Shown piece by piece: positions 16,846-23,711 of a stretch of 37,919 nucleotides of DNA (the stretch's first letter is position 1; each line of letters starts with the position of its first letter). The stretch spans positions 1-37,919 of IMG/VR virus record IMGVR_UViG_3300021365_000045. One strand, 5' to 3'. Both the position numbers and the translations under genes were made by a program. The DNA comes from a virus. The notes under the pieces are model-generated. The model saw only the letters and a program-made list of their open reading frames with translations, did no database searches and was not told the origin of the DNA.

Positions 16846-17946
16846 ATGACCAAAACAGTTTTTAACCAGGGGAAAGTTGACTTCACTAAACAGCCTATGT
16901 TCTTTGGCGAGGATGGTGGCATACAGAGATACGACAACTTCAAACACCCACAGTTCGACAAGTTGAACCAGACAATGATCGGTTACTTCTGGAGACCAGA
17001 AGAGGTAAGTTTGCAGAAAGACAGAGCAGACTTCATGAACTTCAGGCCAGAACAGAAACACATATTCACAAGTAACTTAAAATACCAAACACTATTAGAT
17101 AGTGTACAAGGCAGAGGACCAAGCCTTATGTTCTTGCCATATGTTAGCAATCCAGAACTAGAAGGTTGCATAGTCACTTGGGACTTCTTTGAAACCATAC
17201 ACTCAAGATCATACACACACATAATGAAGAACGTTTACGCGGATCCATCAGAGGTGTTTGATACTATCTTAGATGACAAAGAGATTCTGAAGAGAGCAAA
17301 GAGTGTGACACACGAATACGATAAGTTTGGTAAGATGGCACTTGACCATTCAGCGGGCAAGAAAGTTGACATGCTTGAACTGAAGAGACAACTATACCTA
17401 GCAATGAACACTGTGAACCTATTAGAAGGTTTAAGATTCTATATATCATTTGCTTGTACATTCGCATTTGGTGAACTGAAACTGATGGAAGGTTCAGCAA
17501 AGATACTTTCATTGATAGCAAGGGACGAAGCAACACACCTTAACCTGTCAACACACGTGATCAAGGCTTGGCAAAAAGGTGACGACGCAGAGATGACCAA
17601 GGCCATGAAAGGCACAGAGAAGACAGTGATACAGATGTTCAAGGACTGTGTTGAAGAAGAAAAAGCATGGGCCAAGTACCTTTTCAAGGATGGATCAATC
17701 ATAGGACTTAATGAGAAATTGTTGGGCAACTACGTTGAGTGGATTGCCAACAAGAGACTGAGAGCACTGGGATATGATCCCATATACAATGTGTCAGCAT
17801 CAGCAAATCCATTACCATGGACACAGCACTGGTTATCATCAAAGGGTATGCAGGTGGCACCACAAGAAACAGAGGTAGAAAGTTACATCGTTGGTGGTAT
17901 CAAACAAGACGTCAAAAAAGGCCAATTCAGCAAATTTAAACTATAA
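16846..17946 (+). CDS. nrdB: Ribonucleotide reductase class Ia small subunit, 366 aa
   Basis: The radical-generating subunit partners NrdA. Metal ligands and tyrosyl radical residues are present: D85 (LLDSVQGR), E116 and H119 with Y123 (FETIHSRSYTHI), the Glu in LLEGLRFYISF, and Glu/His in ARDEATHLNL. The sequence closely follows the E. coli/T4 type. The C-terminus (GQFSKFKL) replaces the usual acidic tail that docks on NrdA, so docking may be specific to the phage pair. It lies directly downstream of nrdA. Confidence 0.97.
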   Translation: MTKTVFNQGKVDFTKQPMFFGEDGGIQRYDNFKHPQFDKLNQTMIGYFWRPEEVSLQKDRADFMNFRPEQKHIFTSNLKYQTLLDSVQGRGPSLMFLPYVSNPELEGCIVTWDFFETIHSRSYTHIMKNVYADPSEVFDTILDDKEILKRAKSVTHEYDKFGKMALDHSAGKKVDMLELKRQLYLAMNTVNLLEGLRFYISFACTFAFGELKLMEGSAKILSLIARDEATHLNLSTHVIKAWQKGDDAEMTKAMKGTEKTVIQMFKDCVEEEKAWAKYLFKDGSIIGLNEKLLGNYVEWIANKRLRALGYDPIYNVSASANPLPWTQHWLSSKGMQVAPQETEVESYIVGGIKQDVKKGQFSKFKL

Positions 17947-17966
17947 TCCAAGCGGTTTTCGGCATC

Positions 17967-17974
17967 CATAAATA
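17967..17974 (+). promoter_or_regulatory. Late-type box CATAAATA before PAAR gene
   Basis: CATAAATA is followed by CT and lies 5 bases before the ATG at 17980, so the predicted start is on the ATG. It sits in a 33-base gap between nrdB and the tail-tip gene, where a switch from metabolic to late expression is expected. It has one mismatch to TATAAATA. Confidence 0.45.
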
Positions 17975-17979
17975 CTGCT

Positions 17980-18276
17980 ATGCCAAGGATATCAAGACAC
18001 AGAGATAGATGTAAGACCGGACACCTTTGTGACCGCACGGCACCTGTCCTAGCATCACAGGGCACTGTGTTCGCGAACGGCAAGGCAATACTGGTCAGAG
18101 GTGACAGGTTGGCACCACACAAGATAAAAGTAGCATTTCGTTGTAAACCTCATCCAGCCAAACTCACAGGTAGTTCTAAGAGCGTATTTGTGCAAGGCAT
18201 TGGTGTTGGCAGAAAAGGAGATAAGGCAGACTTTGGAGCGATGATTGGTGCATCACCAAATGTAAACGCAGGATAG
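17980..18276 (+). CDS. PAAR-motif baseplate spike-tip protein, 98 aa
   Basis: The protein shows the PAAR layout. An N-terminal MPRISRHRDRCKTGHLC is followed by TVFANGKAILVRGDRLAPHKI, then SSKSVFVQGIGVGRKGDKADFGAMIGASPNVNAG. These repeats of V-F-V-N-G...R-x-G-D...C/H...GSPNV form a cone with a metal site at the tip. The Cys and His residues near the N-terminus and middle (C11, C17, H50, C57, H60) are suitable ligands. Its size matches T4 gp5.4-like tips. It caps the central spike and helps pierce the outer membrane. The structural gene at 18279 follows after 2 bases. Confidence 0.9.
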   Translation: MPRISRHRDRCKTGHLCDRTAPVLASQGTVFANGKAILVRGDRLAPHKIKVAFRCKPHPAKLTGSSKSVFVQGIGVGRKGDKADFGAMIGASPNVNAG

Positions 18277-18278
18277 TC

Positions 18279-19511
18279 ATGACAGTAAACAAAGGACTTT
18301 TATCTTTAGTAAACAACACACCAAACTTCTCAAACCAAGCACTGGAGAACGCAGTCGACACATTGAAAGTTGGATGGGTGATCAAGAGTTCACAACTTGA
18401 CACAGACATACAAAACAACACAGTACTGACGTCCTCTCAGAAGAATGATCTCAAAGACGACATCAATAATCTTACACACGTTAACATAGGTCGAACGCTA
18501 GGCGATTTGATTAGACACAGTGCCACGATCATTGATGGATCCATAGTGCCAGTTGACCCAGCAGACAATCCAGTTGCAACCAGTTTTCTAGAGATACTGC
18601 AAAACGTTCAAACAATACAAGGGTTAATACCTGAATTGTACGGTGTACCAGCATCAGACAAATCTAGAGCGGTGAACGATCATCTGGGTACACTCAACAA
18701 TATTTTCCTCACAACAGAGGACAGCACCGCACCTGTGTTCACTTCCATGTTGGAATCTATAAACTTCATAGTGACCGCCGACCTGGCCACAGAGACGGCA
18801 CTGGAGACGGCATACGACAATCTAAAGAACTTCATAAACAGTGTGGTAGCAGACTCAACAGACTTCCAAACGACATTGGACAATTTTGCCACAGCAGTCG
18901 CCACAGCACACACCAATTTGAACAACGCACTGGCGGCCGAACCTTTGCTCACACACAAGAACAATCTCATCGCACAGAGGGAAAAAATAAATGTACAGGT
19001 GGCATTGGAGAACAGCAACTTGGTTGGTATTGATTCATATATAACATCATTGTCTGACAACATCAGTTTCACATCATTGGCGGAAGATGAAGCACTACGT
19101 GGTTTGATGAGCAAGGTCGCACAGAATAAAAACTGGCAGACCTACTTTGAGAACTACAACAACGAGAAGGAAAATCTAAATCCGATATACACCACCGACA
19201 CCGACTCTGACAAGAGTGCTGTAATAGATCAAGTGCTGGCGGACAGCGGACTACCAGATGTGTCAGACCCCACAGACTTGGCGGCGGTGGCGGCCAAGGC
19301 ACAGCGTGACAACAGGATAGACACGGCCAACTACGACAGATACACAGTGGAACAGCAGATAACAGATGCCTGTAAGCAACTGACTATAACAACGGCCAAC
19401 AGGACAATCAGTAGCCTCAGCAACACACTGCTGAACAACATGAACCAGCATGATCGTGACGAGATAGCAAGGCAACTAGACTCCAACGAGTCAGCAAACA
19501 CCTTAAGTTAA
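18279..19511 (+). CDS. Putative virion structural (tail/baseplate) protein, 410 aa
   Basis: A mainly helical protein rich in Asn, Asp, Ala and Thr, without cysteines until near the C-terminus and without signal peptide or membrane segments. Several segments look like long amphipathic helices (for example TALETAYDNLKNFINSVV and NNLIAQREKINVQVALENSN). It follows the PAAR spike gene by 2 bases and ends in a TAATG overlap with the next gene. A baseplate or tail-associated role is inferred from that position. No family is recognised. Confidence 0.65.
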   Translation: MTVNKGLLSLVNNTPNFSNQALENAVDTLKVGWVIKSSQLDTDIQNNTVLTSSQKNDLKDDINNLTHVNIGRTLGDLIRHSATIIDGSIVPVDPADNPVATSFLEILQNVQTIQGLIPELYGVPASDKSRAVNDHLGTLNNIFLTTEDSTAPVFTSMLESINFIVTADLATETALETAYDNLKNFINSVVADSTDFQTTLDNFATAVATAHTNLNNALAAEPLLTHKNNLIAQREKINVQVALENSNLVGIDSYITSLSDNISFTSLAEDEALRGLMSKVAQNKNWQTYFENYNNEKENLNPIYTTDTDSDKSAVIDQVLADSGLPDVSDPTDLAAVAAKAQRDNRIDTANYDRYTVEQQITDACKQLTITTANRTISSLSNTLLNNMNQHDRDEIARQLDSNESANTLS

Positions 19512-20221
19512 TGTTCAAAGATGTAATAGGCGACTGGCCCACACACGATAAGTTCATACTGACTTCCTGTGACGGAAAATATTTCGATCAATACTTTCCT
19601 AGATTTTATAAAACGTTTATGGAACACTGGAGACTACCAATACACGTCCACATTATAGACCCAACGCAAGATTCAAGATACAAGTTAGATAGATTACCTG
19701 TTTCCTACACCCACTGTACAACTGACAAATCAGTTTTGAAATTCCCATACTCTTATGTTACATACTGCCAGGCACAGAGGTTTATACTTCTAGGACACAA
19801 CCTATCGAAAAATCAGTCAGTCATAGTTGCAGACGTTGACGGATATGCAACACGTGAGCCCAACGACCAACAAAGGAATCTAGTGCATTCTGACATGGCG
19901 TTCACAGAATACAACGGAAGGTTGATGGCAACGTTTTGCAACTTTCATCACGGCAGGCAGACTTCTGCCAAGGAAGCGGCAGTCAAGATGCAACAACTTA
20001 TCGAGGACACAGACACAGTGGGAGTAGACCAACTTGTGATAAAAGAAGTATTCAAAAAACTTCCTTTTAACATTCTCACACATGGAGAATGGATACGTCA
20101 TCTTGATGTAAAAACCAACGACGATATAGCAGAGCATGGTAAATGTTTGATATACCATGAAAAAGGATGCAGGGGCAAAGAGAAAGGACTACAGACACTA
20201 TGGACAGATATAGGGTTATAG
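19511..20221 (+). CDS. Glycosyltransferase-like protein with DxD motif, 236 aa
   Basis: VIVADVDGYATREP (about 113-126) gives a D-x-D motif preceded by hydrophobic residues. This is typical of nucleotide-diphospho-sugar transferases with GT-A fold (GT8-like). Other GT-A hints are a conserved N-terminal HDKFILTSCDGKYFDQY and a downstream DQLVIKEVF. It is coupled to the virion gene upstream (TAATG) and overlaps the methyltransferase downstream by 22 bases. The pair may decorate a virion protein or host glycan. Specificity is unknown. Confidence 0.6.
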   Translation: MFKDVIGDWPTHDKFILTSCDGKYFDQYFPRFYKTFMEHWRLPIHVHIIDPTQDSRYKLDRLPVSYTHCTTDKSVLKFPYSYVTYCQAQRFILLGHNLSKNQSVIVADVDGYATREPNDQQRNLVHSDMAFTEYNGRLMATFCNFHHGRQTSAKEAAVKMQQLIEDTDTVGVDQLVIKEVFKKLPFNILTHGEWIRHLDVKTNDDIAEHGKCLIYHEKGCRGKEKGLQTLWTDIGL

Positions 20222-20769
20222 AAAGATTCGCGAAACAGAACAACTGGACGCAAGGTCTCGAGCTGGGCGTGTGGGTGGGAGTTACCACGTTCTGGTTGAT
20301 GAAGAACACCAGTGTGAACATGACCTGCATAGATGCTTGGGAAGTACAGGACGACAACCCAGAGTACGATTGGCAGTACAACAAGAAGCCTGTGTTCCAG
20401 GGAGGCAAGTTGGTAAGGTTGGAAGAATTCAAACACGAGGGACAAGTATGGAATCACAATGCTAACGAGCAAAGATTCCGCGACGATGCAGAACAGTGGG
20501 GAAGTAGGGTGAAGATAATAAAAGGGAGATCTCTCGATGTCCTCGAGCAAATTCCAGACAACAGTATGGACTTCATATTCCATGATTCAGATCACTCATA
20601 TCCTTTCGTCAAGAACGAGATACAAGCATACCTACCCAAACTGAAATCAGGTGGTTACTCCATGGGTGATGACTACAACTGGACTCCTGTAGCACAGTCT
20701 GTGCAAGAAGCATTTGGAGAAAAACACAAAGTCACTGGCAAAGACGTCTGGTACGCTGTTAAGGACTAG
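20200..20769 (+). CDS. Class I SAM-dependent methyltransferase, 189 aa
   Basis: ATG 20200 (MDRYRVIERFAKQ) is preferred over one at 20167, which lies further inside the upstream gene. Motif I is GLELGVWVGVTTFWL (about 19-33). The mid-domain MDFIFHDSDHSYPFVKNEI followed by LKSGGYSMGDDY is characteristic of the Methyltransf_24 type, often linked to sugar O-methylation. The target is unknown. Overlap with the DxD glycosyltransferase gene suggests the two act on the same glycan. It ends against the convergent minus-strand gene, whose stop overlaps it by 4 bases. Confidence 0.8.
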   Translation: MDRYRVIERFAKQNNWTQGLELGVWVGVTTFWLMKNTSVNMTCIDAWEVQDDNPEYDWQYNKKPVFQGGKLVRLEEFKHEGQVWNHNANEQRFRDDAEQWGSRVKIIKGRSLDVLEQIPDNSMDFIFHDSDHSYPFVKNEIQAYLPKLKSGGYSMGDDYNWTPVAQSVQEAFGEKHKVTGKDVWYAVKD

Positions 20770-20975
20770 TCCTCGGATTTCATGCAACCAATTTCTACCG
20801 TTTCAAACGGAATTTTGTATCTAATGAAGCCGTCCATCATCTCGTAGAATCTGTCTGAAGCGGCCTGTTCGCAAGTGATCTGATCCGGGAAAACCTGTTG
20901 TTCACTGTCATTGTACAGGGTACAATTGGGTACACCATTGGTGAGTAGACACATCACTGCAAACATTTTAAACAT
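20766..20975 (-). CDS. Small Cys-containing protein, paralogue of 22317-22529, 69 aa
   Basis: The N-terminus MFKMFAVMCLLTNGVPNCTLY is hydrophobic with two cysteines. The rest has one further Cys near residue 33 (ITCEQAASD) and one near the end (EIGCMKS). It aligns along its length with the protein at 22317-22529 (MWKVLVVICTLGNPCTLF...AECLKAAD...HSCLYV), including all four cysteine positions. It lies 14 bases downstream of the tmRNA region on the same strand and may be read from the same promoter. An exported or disulfide-bonded peptide is possible; the function is unknown. Confidence 0.65.
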   Translation of the reverse strand: MFKMFAVMCLLTNGVPNCTLYNDSEQQVFPDQITCEQAASDRFYEMMDGFIRYKIPFETVEIGCMKSED

Positions 20976-21033
20976 AACACTATTTAAGTGGCCCGTTCTG
21001 TTGCAAGGTGGGCCAGACCCCTGGGATTATTGG

Positions 21034-21105
21034 TTATTACGCCGCTAATCTCAATTCAGACATACCAACTGTTAAGTCAGCAAATCCTAATGCTTTTTTG
21101 TTTGC
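21034..21105 (-). other. tmRNA tag reading frame (22 codons plus TAA TAA)
   Basis: From resume codon GCA at 21105 the frame encodes ANKKALGF, then ADLTVGMS, then ELRLAA, followed by tandem TAA stops at 21034-21039. The start AN and the terminal LAA are hallmarks of proteolysis tags; the final LAA is the ClpX-recognised element in known ssrA tags. Twenty-two residues is long compared with the 11-residue E. coli tag. There is no start codon, as expected for a frame entered by trans-translation. Confidence 0.9.
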
Positions 21106-21190
21106 ATTTAAAAAACAGCCTGATTAGGTCAGTGCCATCACCAAGTTCTCGTAACAAGTTTAGACGTCGATCGATTCCAATAACACCCCC

Positions 21191-21223
21191 GGAAGGGATT
21201 ACATAAGCCACCAAGTAATAAAT
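21191..21223 (-). other. tmRNA intervening segment removed on maturation
   Basis: These 33 bases separate the encoded CCA of the acceptor piece from the 5' end of the coding piece. The CCACCA of the acceptor end can pair with TGGTGG in this segment, forming a precursor hairpin. Known two-piece tmRNAs lose such a segment during processing; that it happens here is inference. Confidence 0.7.
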
Positions 21224-21294
21224 TGGTGGAGGTGGCGAGATTTGAACTCGCGTCTCGTCCGCTTATTAATTGTTAGTCAACAAACTTAAATATA

Positions 21295-21323
21295 ATTATA
21301 CCTTAAGGTTGACGTTTTGTCAA
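21295..21323 (-). promoter_or_regulatory. Perfect-consensus sigma70 promoter for the tmRNA
   Basis: On the minus strand TTGACA (21318-21323) is followed by exactly 17 bases and TATAAT (21295-21300), matching the sigma70 consensus at all 12 positions. The predicted start near 21288 lies just before the acceptor piece. It overlaps the oppositely oriented promoter of the 21345 gene over 15 bases, so the two probably compete for polymerase. Confidence 0.88.
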
Positions 21324-21337
21324 TTATATCATAAAAT
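21309..21337 (+). promoter_or_regulatory. Sigma70-type promoter TTGACG-N17-TAAAAT
   Basis: The -35 is at 21309-21314 and the -10 at 21332-21337 with 17-base spacing. The ATG of the next gene is 7 bases past the -10, so a leaderless transcript is predicted. Its -35 and that of the tmRNA promoter form an inverted pair, TTGAC-GTTTT-GTCAA, which could also be an operator. Confidence 0.72.
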
Positions 21338-21344
21338 AAAGTAT

Positions 21345-21548
21345 ATGCCAAAAAATAGAATATTTAAAATCACAGACGGAACAGAAACCAAAGAAGTTGA
21401 GGCAATGTCGTTCAAGAAGGCAGTGAGATCATTTCAGGGCAGTTCTAAAGCCAAGATGATAACTATCGAGTGGATGACAAAGGGCGGAGAGCTCTTCGTC
21501 AAAGATCAACAGATACCCATGGGTAGAAAGAAAAAAATAGGACGTTAG
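21345..21548 (+). CDS. Small basic phage protein, 67 aa
   Basis: The start ATG 21345 (MPKNRIFKITDGTET) is fixed by the promoter ending 7 bases before it. The protein has an SKKAV-like helix and a C-terminal Lys-rich tail (GRKKKIGR). Its layout (short beta strands, one helix, basic end) suggests nucleic-acid or ribosome association, but no family is recognised. It is divergent from the tmRNA and shares its promoter region, which suggests joint control. Confidence 0.7.
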   Translation: MPKNRIFKITDGTETKEVEAMSFKKAVRSFQGSSKAKMITIEWMTKGGELFVKDQQIPMGRKKKIGR

Positions 21549-21561
21549 TAAAGAAGTGAGA

Positions 21562-21723
21562 GTGAGCCACAATCCATTAGTCAAAATACTGGTAAAACTT
21601 AGAATGGCCTATGCGGACTTCCGTGGACATCACGGCAAGCCTTGGGACTACGAGCCAGGTGACTACTACATGGGCAGTCACAAAGGGCACAGAAAACACG
21701 AGAAGAGACACAAAATTAGATGA
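21562..21723 (+). CDS. Short protein, 53 aa (GTG) or 39 aa (ATG 21604)
   Basis: From GTG 21562 the frame gives SHNPLVKILVKLRMAYADF, then GKPWDYEPGDYYMG and a His/Lys-rich tail. A purine-rich stretch precedes the GTG. An in-frame ATG at 21604 is the alternative start. The stop overlaps the next ATG (ATGA). The sequence looks protein-like (amphipathic helix, then an aromatic patch), but no family is recognised. Confidence 0.45.
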   Translation: MSHNPLVKILVKLRMAYADFRGHHGKPWDYEPGDYYMGSHKGHRKHEKRHKIR

Positions 21724-21794
21724 GCAAGACGATGTGGGCTATTATCGTCGTCTACACATCAATATTCTTATACGGTTGCATAACTTTAATTTAG
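21720..21794 (+). CDS. Tiny membrane peptide, 24 aa
   Basis: The ATG at 21720 overlaps the upstream stop, and the TAG at 21792 sits one base before the next ATG. This tight packing favours a real gene. The product (MSKTMWAIIVVYTSIFLYGCITLI) is nearly one hydrophobic helix with a positive N-terminus. Single-span peptides of this size can act as lysis or membrane regulators. Its role is unknown, and it could be a coincidental frame. Confidence 0.4.
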   Translation: MSKTMWAIIVVYTSIFLYGCITLI

Positions 21795-21795
21795 A

Positions 21796-21996
21796 ATGGG
21801 CAAAATCACAAACAGATATTGGGTATTAGAGGGCACACACAAAGACCCTAACGATAAAGACACCATAGATCACAGCACAGAAAAACAATATGGTCCATAT
21901 GCTGACGAGACCAAAGCAACAGAGATGGCCAAATCTCTGATACAGCGTAACATAGATGACTTCTACCACCGAGCGTGGGTCATAACCAAACACTAG
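21796..21996 (+). CDS. Hypothetical phage protein, 66 aa
   Basis: It begins MGKITNRYWVLEGTHKDPND. It has a short beta-hairpin-like N-terminus, a YGPYADETKATEMAKSLI helix and a C-terminal YHRAWVITKH strand. This order resembles small phage proteins with an SPOR- or WGR-like fold, but resemblance is too weak to name. It follows the tiny membrane gene by 1 base and likely shares the transcript from the 21309 promoter. Confidence 0.6.
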   Translation: MGKITNRYWVLEGTHKDPNDKDTIDHSTEKQYGPYADETKATEMAKSLIQRNIDDFYHRAWVITKH

Positions 21997-22032
21997 CACA
22001 TTACTTCCTATAACTTACACCTAAATATTAGT

Positions 22033-22308
22033 GTGAAGCGACCAAAAACGAAGACCGCTTATTGGTCAAAGATCCGTAAGAAGGCTCCGAAAGTGCCTGA
22101 CATCACTTGCCCTGCGATTGATTCAGTTCTGAACAAGTTGGAGAAACAGGTGGGCCGAGCTCTAACTATCAAACAATTCAAGACAATAGAACGCAGGATG
22201 GAGCGACTGCGTACTGCTAACGAGAAACTGCGAGAGTCTGGTGTGTACTGGCATGACGCCTGCAAGGACACCGTGAGGGACCTGCTTGGCAAGAAGAAAA
22301 TGAGATAA
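22033..22308 (+). CDS. Basic helical phage protein, 91 aa (GTG start)
   Basis: The GTG at 22033 gives VKRPKTKTAYWSKIRKK. The C-terminal two-thirds form a long helix with regularly spaced leucines and arginines (IERRMERLRTANEKLRES). A tail KKKMR closes it. It has two cysteines (C26, C77). The charge and coiled-coil character suggest nucleic-acid binding or an oligomer; no family is recognised. Confidence 0.6.
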   Translation: MKRPKTKTAYWSKIRKKAPKVPDITCPAIDSVLNKLEKQVGRALTIKQFKTIERRMERLRTANEKLRESGVYWHDACKDTVRDLLGKKKMR

Positions 22309-22316
22309 TTAATATT

Positions 22317-22529
22317 ATGTGGAAAGTACTCGTAGTCATATGCACCCTAGGTAATCCCTGCACCTTGTTCGAGGAAAATCCTATCAAGTGGTATAGCACA
22401 GAAGCAGAATGCCTAAAAGCGGCTGATGTGAAGGCAATTGGTATGGTAAAAACATTCCAGGATTTCGGCTACCACATTGACAGCGAAGCACACTCTTGCC
22501 TGTATGTGGCACAAAACAACGAAGCCTAG
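22317..22529 (+). CDS. Small Cys-containing protein, paralogue of 20766-20975, 70 aa
   Basis: The N-terminal MWKVLVVICTLGNPCTLF is hydrophobic. Four cysteines sit at positions equivalent to those in the minus-strand protein at 20766-20975. The region between (STEAECLKAADVKAIGM) is helical. Two copies on opposite strands 1.3 kb apart suggest local duplication. Possible roles are exported or disulfide-bonded peptides; the function is unknown. Confidence 0.65.
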   Translation: MWKVLVVICTLGNPCTLFEENPIKWYSTEAECLKAADVKAIGMVKTFQDFGYHIDSEAHSCLYVAQNNEA

Positions 22530-22557
22530 TTGACAAATCTCAGAAATCTGTTATAAT
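22530..22557 (+). promoter_or_regulatory. Sigma70 promoter TTGACA-N16-TATAAT
   Basis: The -35 TTGACA is at 22530-22535 and the -10 TATAAT at 22552-22557; both are perfect with 16-base spacing. The promoter begins one base after the upstream stop. The predicted start near 22564 leaves a structured ~68-base leader before the ParB-like gene. Confidence 0.85.
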
Positions 22558-22563
22558 AAGAGA

Positions 22564-22631
22564 GTAATTCAGGGTTAATCCTATCGTAGGAATTCTGCCC
22601 TCGGTTACACTCATTAACTATAGGAGATAAT
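22564..22631 (+). promoter_or_regulatory. Structured 5' leader of ParB-like gene
   Basis: Nested pairings are visible: GTAA with TTAC (outer), AGGG with CCCT (middle) and CCTA-TCG-TAGG (inner), giving a long imperfect hairpin. It ends before a good ribosome-binding site (AGGAGATAATATG). It could be a regulatory element or a stabilising stem. It matches no riboswitch I can name. Confidence 0.4.
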
Positions 22632-23711
22632 ATGAGCAACGTGAAAATGCTTCTAGACGTAGTAAACGAAGTCAAGAAAGAGGCACCAGAAGACGTTCCA
22701 AACTGGAACAGCAAATTGGCAGAAGCCAAAGTTAATCTACAGAATCAAATAGCAAAAGGCAGACTGTTGCCCAGGGGTGTAGAAGACCATCCATTGGAGC
22801 ACTTCGCATTCAATTATTCAGTGCAGAGAGACGTCCGGGCAGGACATGTGATGAACATCATGAAGAAGTTCGACCCTAGGGTATGTTGTCCTGTGTCCGC
22901 AGTCAAACGTTCAGACGGAGAGACACTGTACATATTCGATGGACAACATAGAGCGGTAGCACTGGCGTTACTGGGATGGACAAAAATACCAGTCACAATA
23001 GTGGAAACAGACGAACCAGCCTTTGACGCAGAGGCGTTCGAGATTGTCAACGACTCAGGTATATTGAGAGCAGGAACAGAAGAGATACACAGATGTCTAC
23101 TACACAGATACAAGATGGGAGAAACGGAAACAGAAAGGGTAGCAACAGCACACGCAGTTCAAAAAGTATTCGACGAGTGTGAGATTGACCTCGAGCCTAA
23201 ACGTGTTAGGAAGAGTCCAGGTAAGTGTGGACCAAACAAGCACTATTTCTCACATTTTGATTACGCATACAAAGGCATAAAGATGGCGGGTGAGCAAGGC
23301 TTGAAGGACGCACTCACGGCCATTAAAGCAGTTTATGGTGACGAAGAAGGTGGAGAGATCAACCAGGGTCTGTTCATAGGACTCATGAAGCAGTACCAGA
23401 TGGGTGCAGAGGCTAAGAGATTGAGCAGACTGCCTGAGGGTTGGATGTTGAAGATGCTGATGACCACTAAAGAAGTTTGTCCAAGTGCCACACTCATACA
23501 CACGGCCACCAAGAAACAATGGCAACACGCTAACGGTGTTGGATGGGACGCACCGGTGGCAATGGGCCATATGCTTAAAGAAGTGTATCAGATAGAACAA
23601 CCAGAAGGATTTGAACCAAGTTATATGCAGAATGTGACACTGAAACTGGACGAGAGTGATATAGCACCAGACTCAGAGGCACAGACGGCGTTCAACAAAT
23701 ATGTCAAATAA
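22632..23711 (+). CDS. ParB/sulfiredoxin-like domain protein, 359 aa
   Basis: The diagnostic segment is TLYIFDGQHRAVALALLGWTKIPV (about residues 97-120), whose G-x-H-R core is the ParB N-terminal nucleotide-binding motif. The upstream FNYSVQRDVRAGHVMNIMKKFDP fits the first strand and helix of the fold. The long C-terminal part is helical and unassigned. Such proteins in phages can be CTPases, nucleases or transcription modulators. It has a strong promoter, a structured leader and an AGGAG ribosome-binding site, so high early expression is likely. Its last 11 bases overlap the next gene. Confidence 0.75.
   Translation: MSNVKMLLDVVNEVKKEAPEDVPNWNSKLAEAKVNLQNQIAKGRLLPRGVEDHPLEHFAFNYSVQRDVRAGHVMNIMKKFDPRVCCPVSAVKRSDGETLYIFDGQHRAVALALLGWTKIPVTIVETDEPAFDAEAFEIVNDSGILRAGTEEIHRCLLHRYKMGETETERVATAHAVQKVFDECEIDLEPKRVRKSPGKCGPNKHYFSHFDYAYKGIKMAGEQGLKDALTAIKAVYGDEEGGEINQGLFIGLMKQYQMGAEAKRLSRLPEGWMLKMLMTTKEVCPSATLIHTATKKQWQHANGVGWDAPVAMGHMLKEVYQIEQPEGFEPSYMQNVTLKLDESDIAPDSEAQTAFNKYVK

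Larger units (their letters stand above)
20989..21288 (-). ncRNA. ssrA: Circularly permuted (two-piece) transfer-messenger RNA
   Basis: The minus strand reads in permuted order. First is a T-arm GCGAG-TTCAAAT-CTCGC (21235-21251). Then come acceptor 3' strand CACCTCC, discriminator A and encoded CCA (21224-21234), and a 33-base intervening segment (21191-21223). Next is acceptor 5' strand GGGGGTG (21184-21190), pairing over all seven positions with the G3-U70 wobble that specifies alanine. A GGAATCGATCGACG element follows, resembling the conserved tmRNA 5' domain. Next is the tag frame, starting at the resume codon GCA 21105. The tag stop lies in a hairpin GATTA/TAATC (21025-21050) like helix P5. 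GTCT/AGAC pairing across the pieces fits helix P2. The 5' end is set by a perfect promoter and the 3' end by the last hairpin; both are estimates. Confidence 0.93.

Noticed and set aside
16846-17946. An intein or group I intron in nrdA/nrdB, as in some phages
   Set aside because: Both proteins read through continuously with all active-site motifs at normal spacing.
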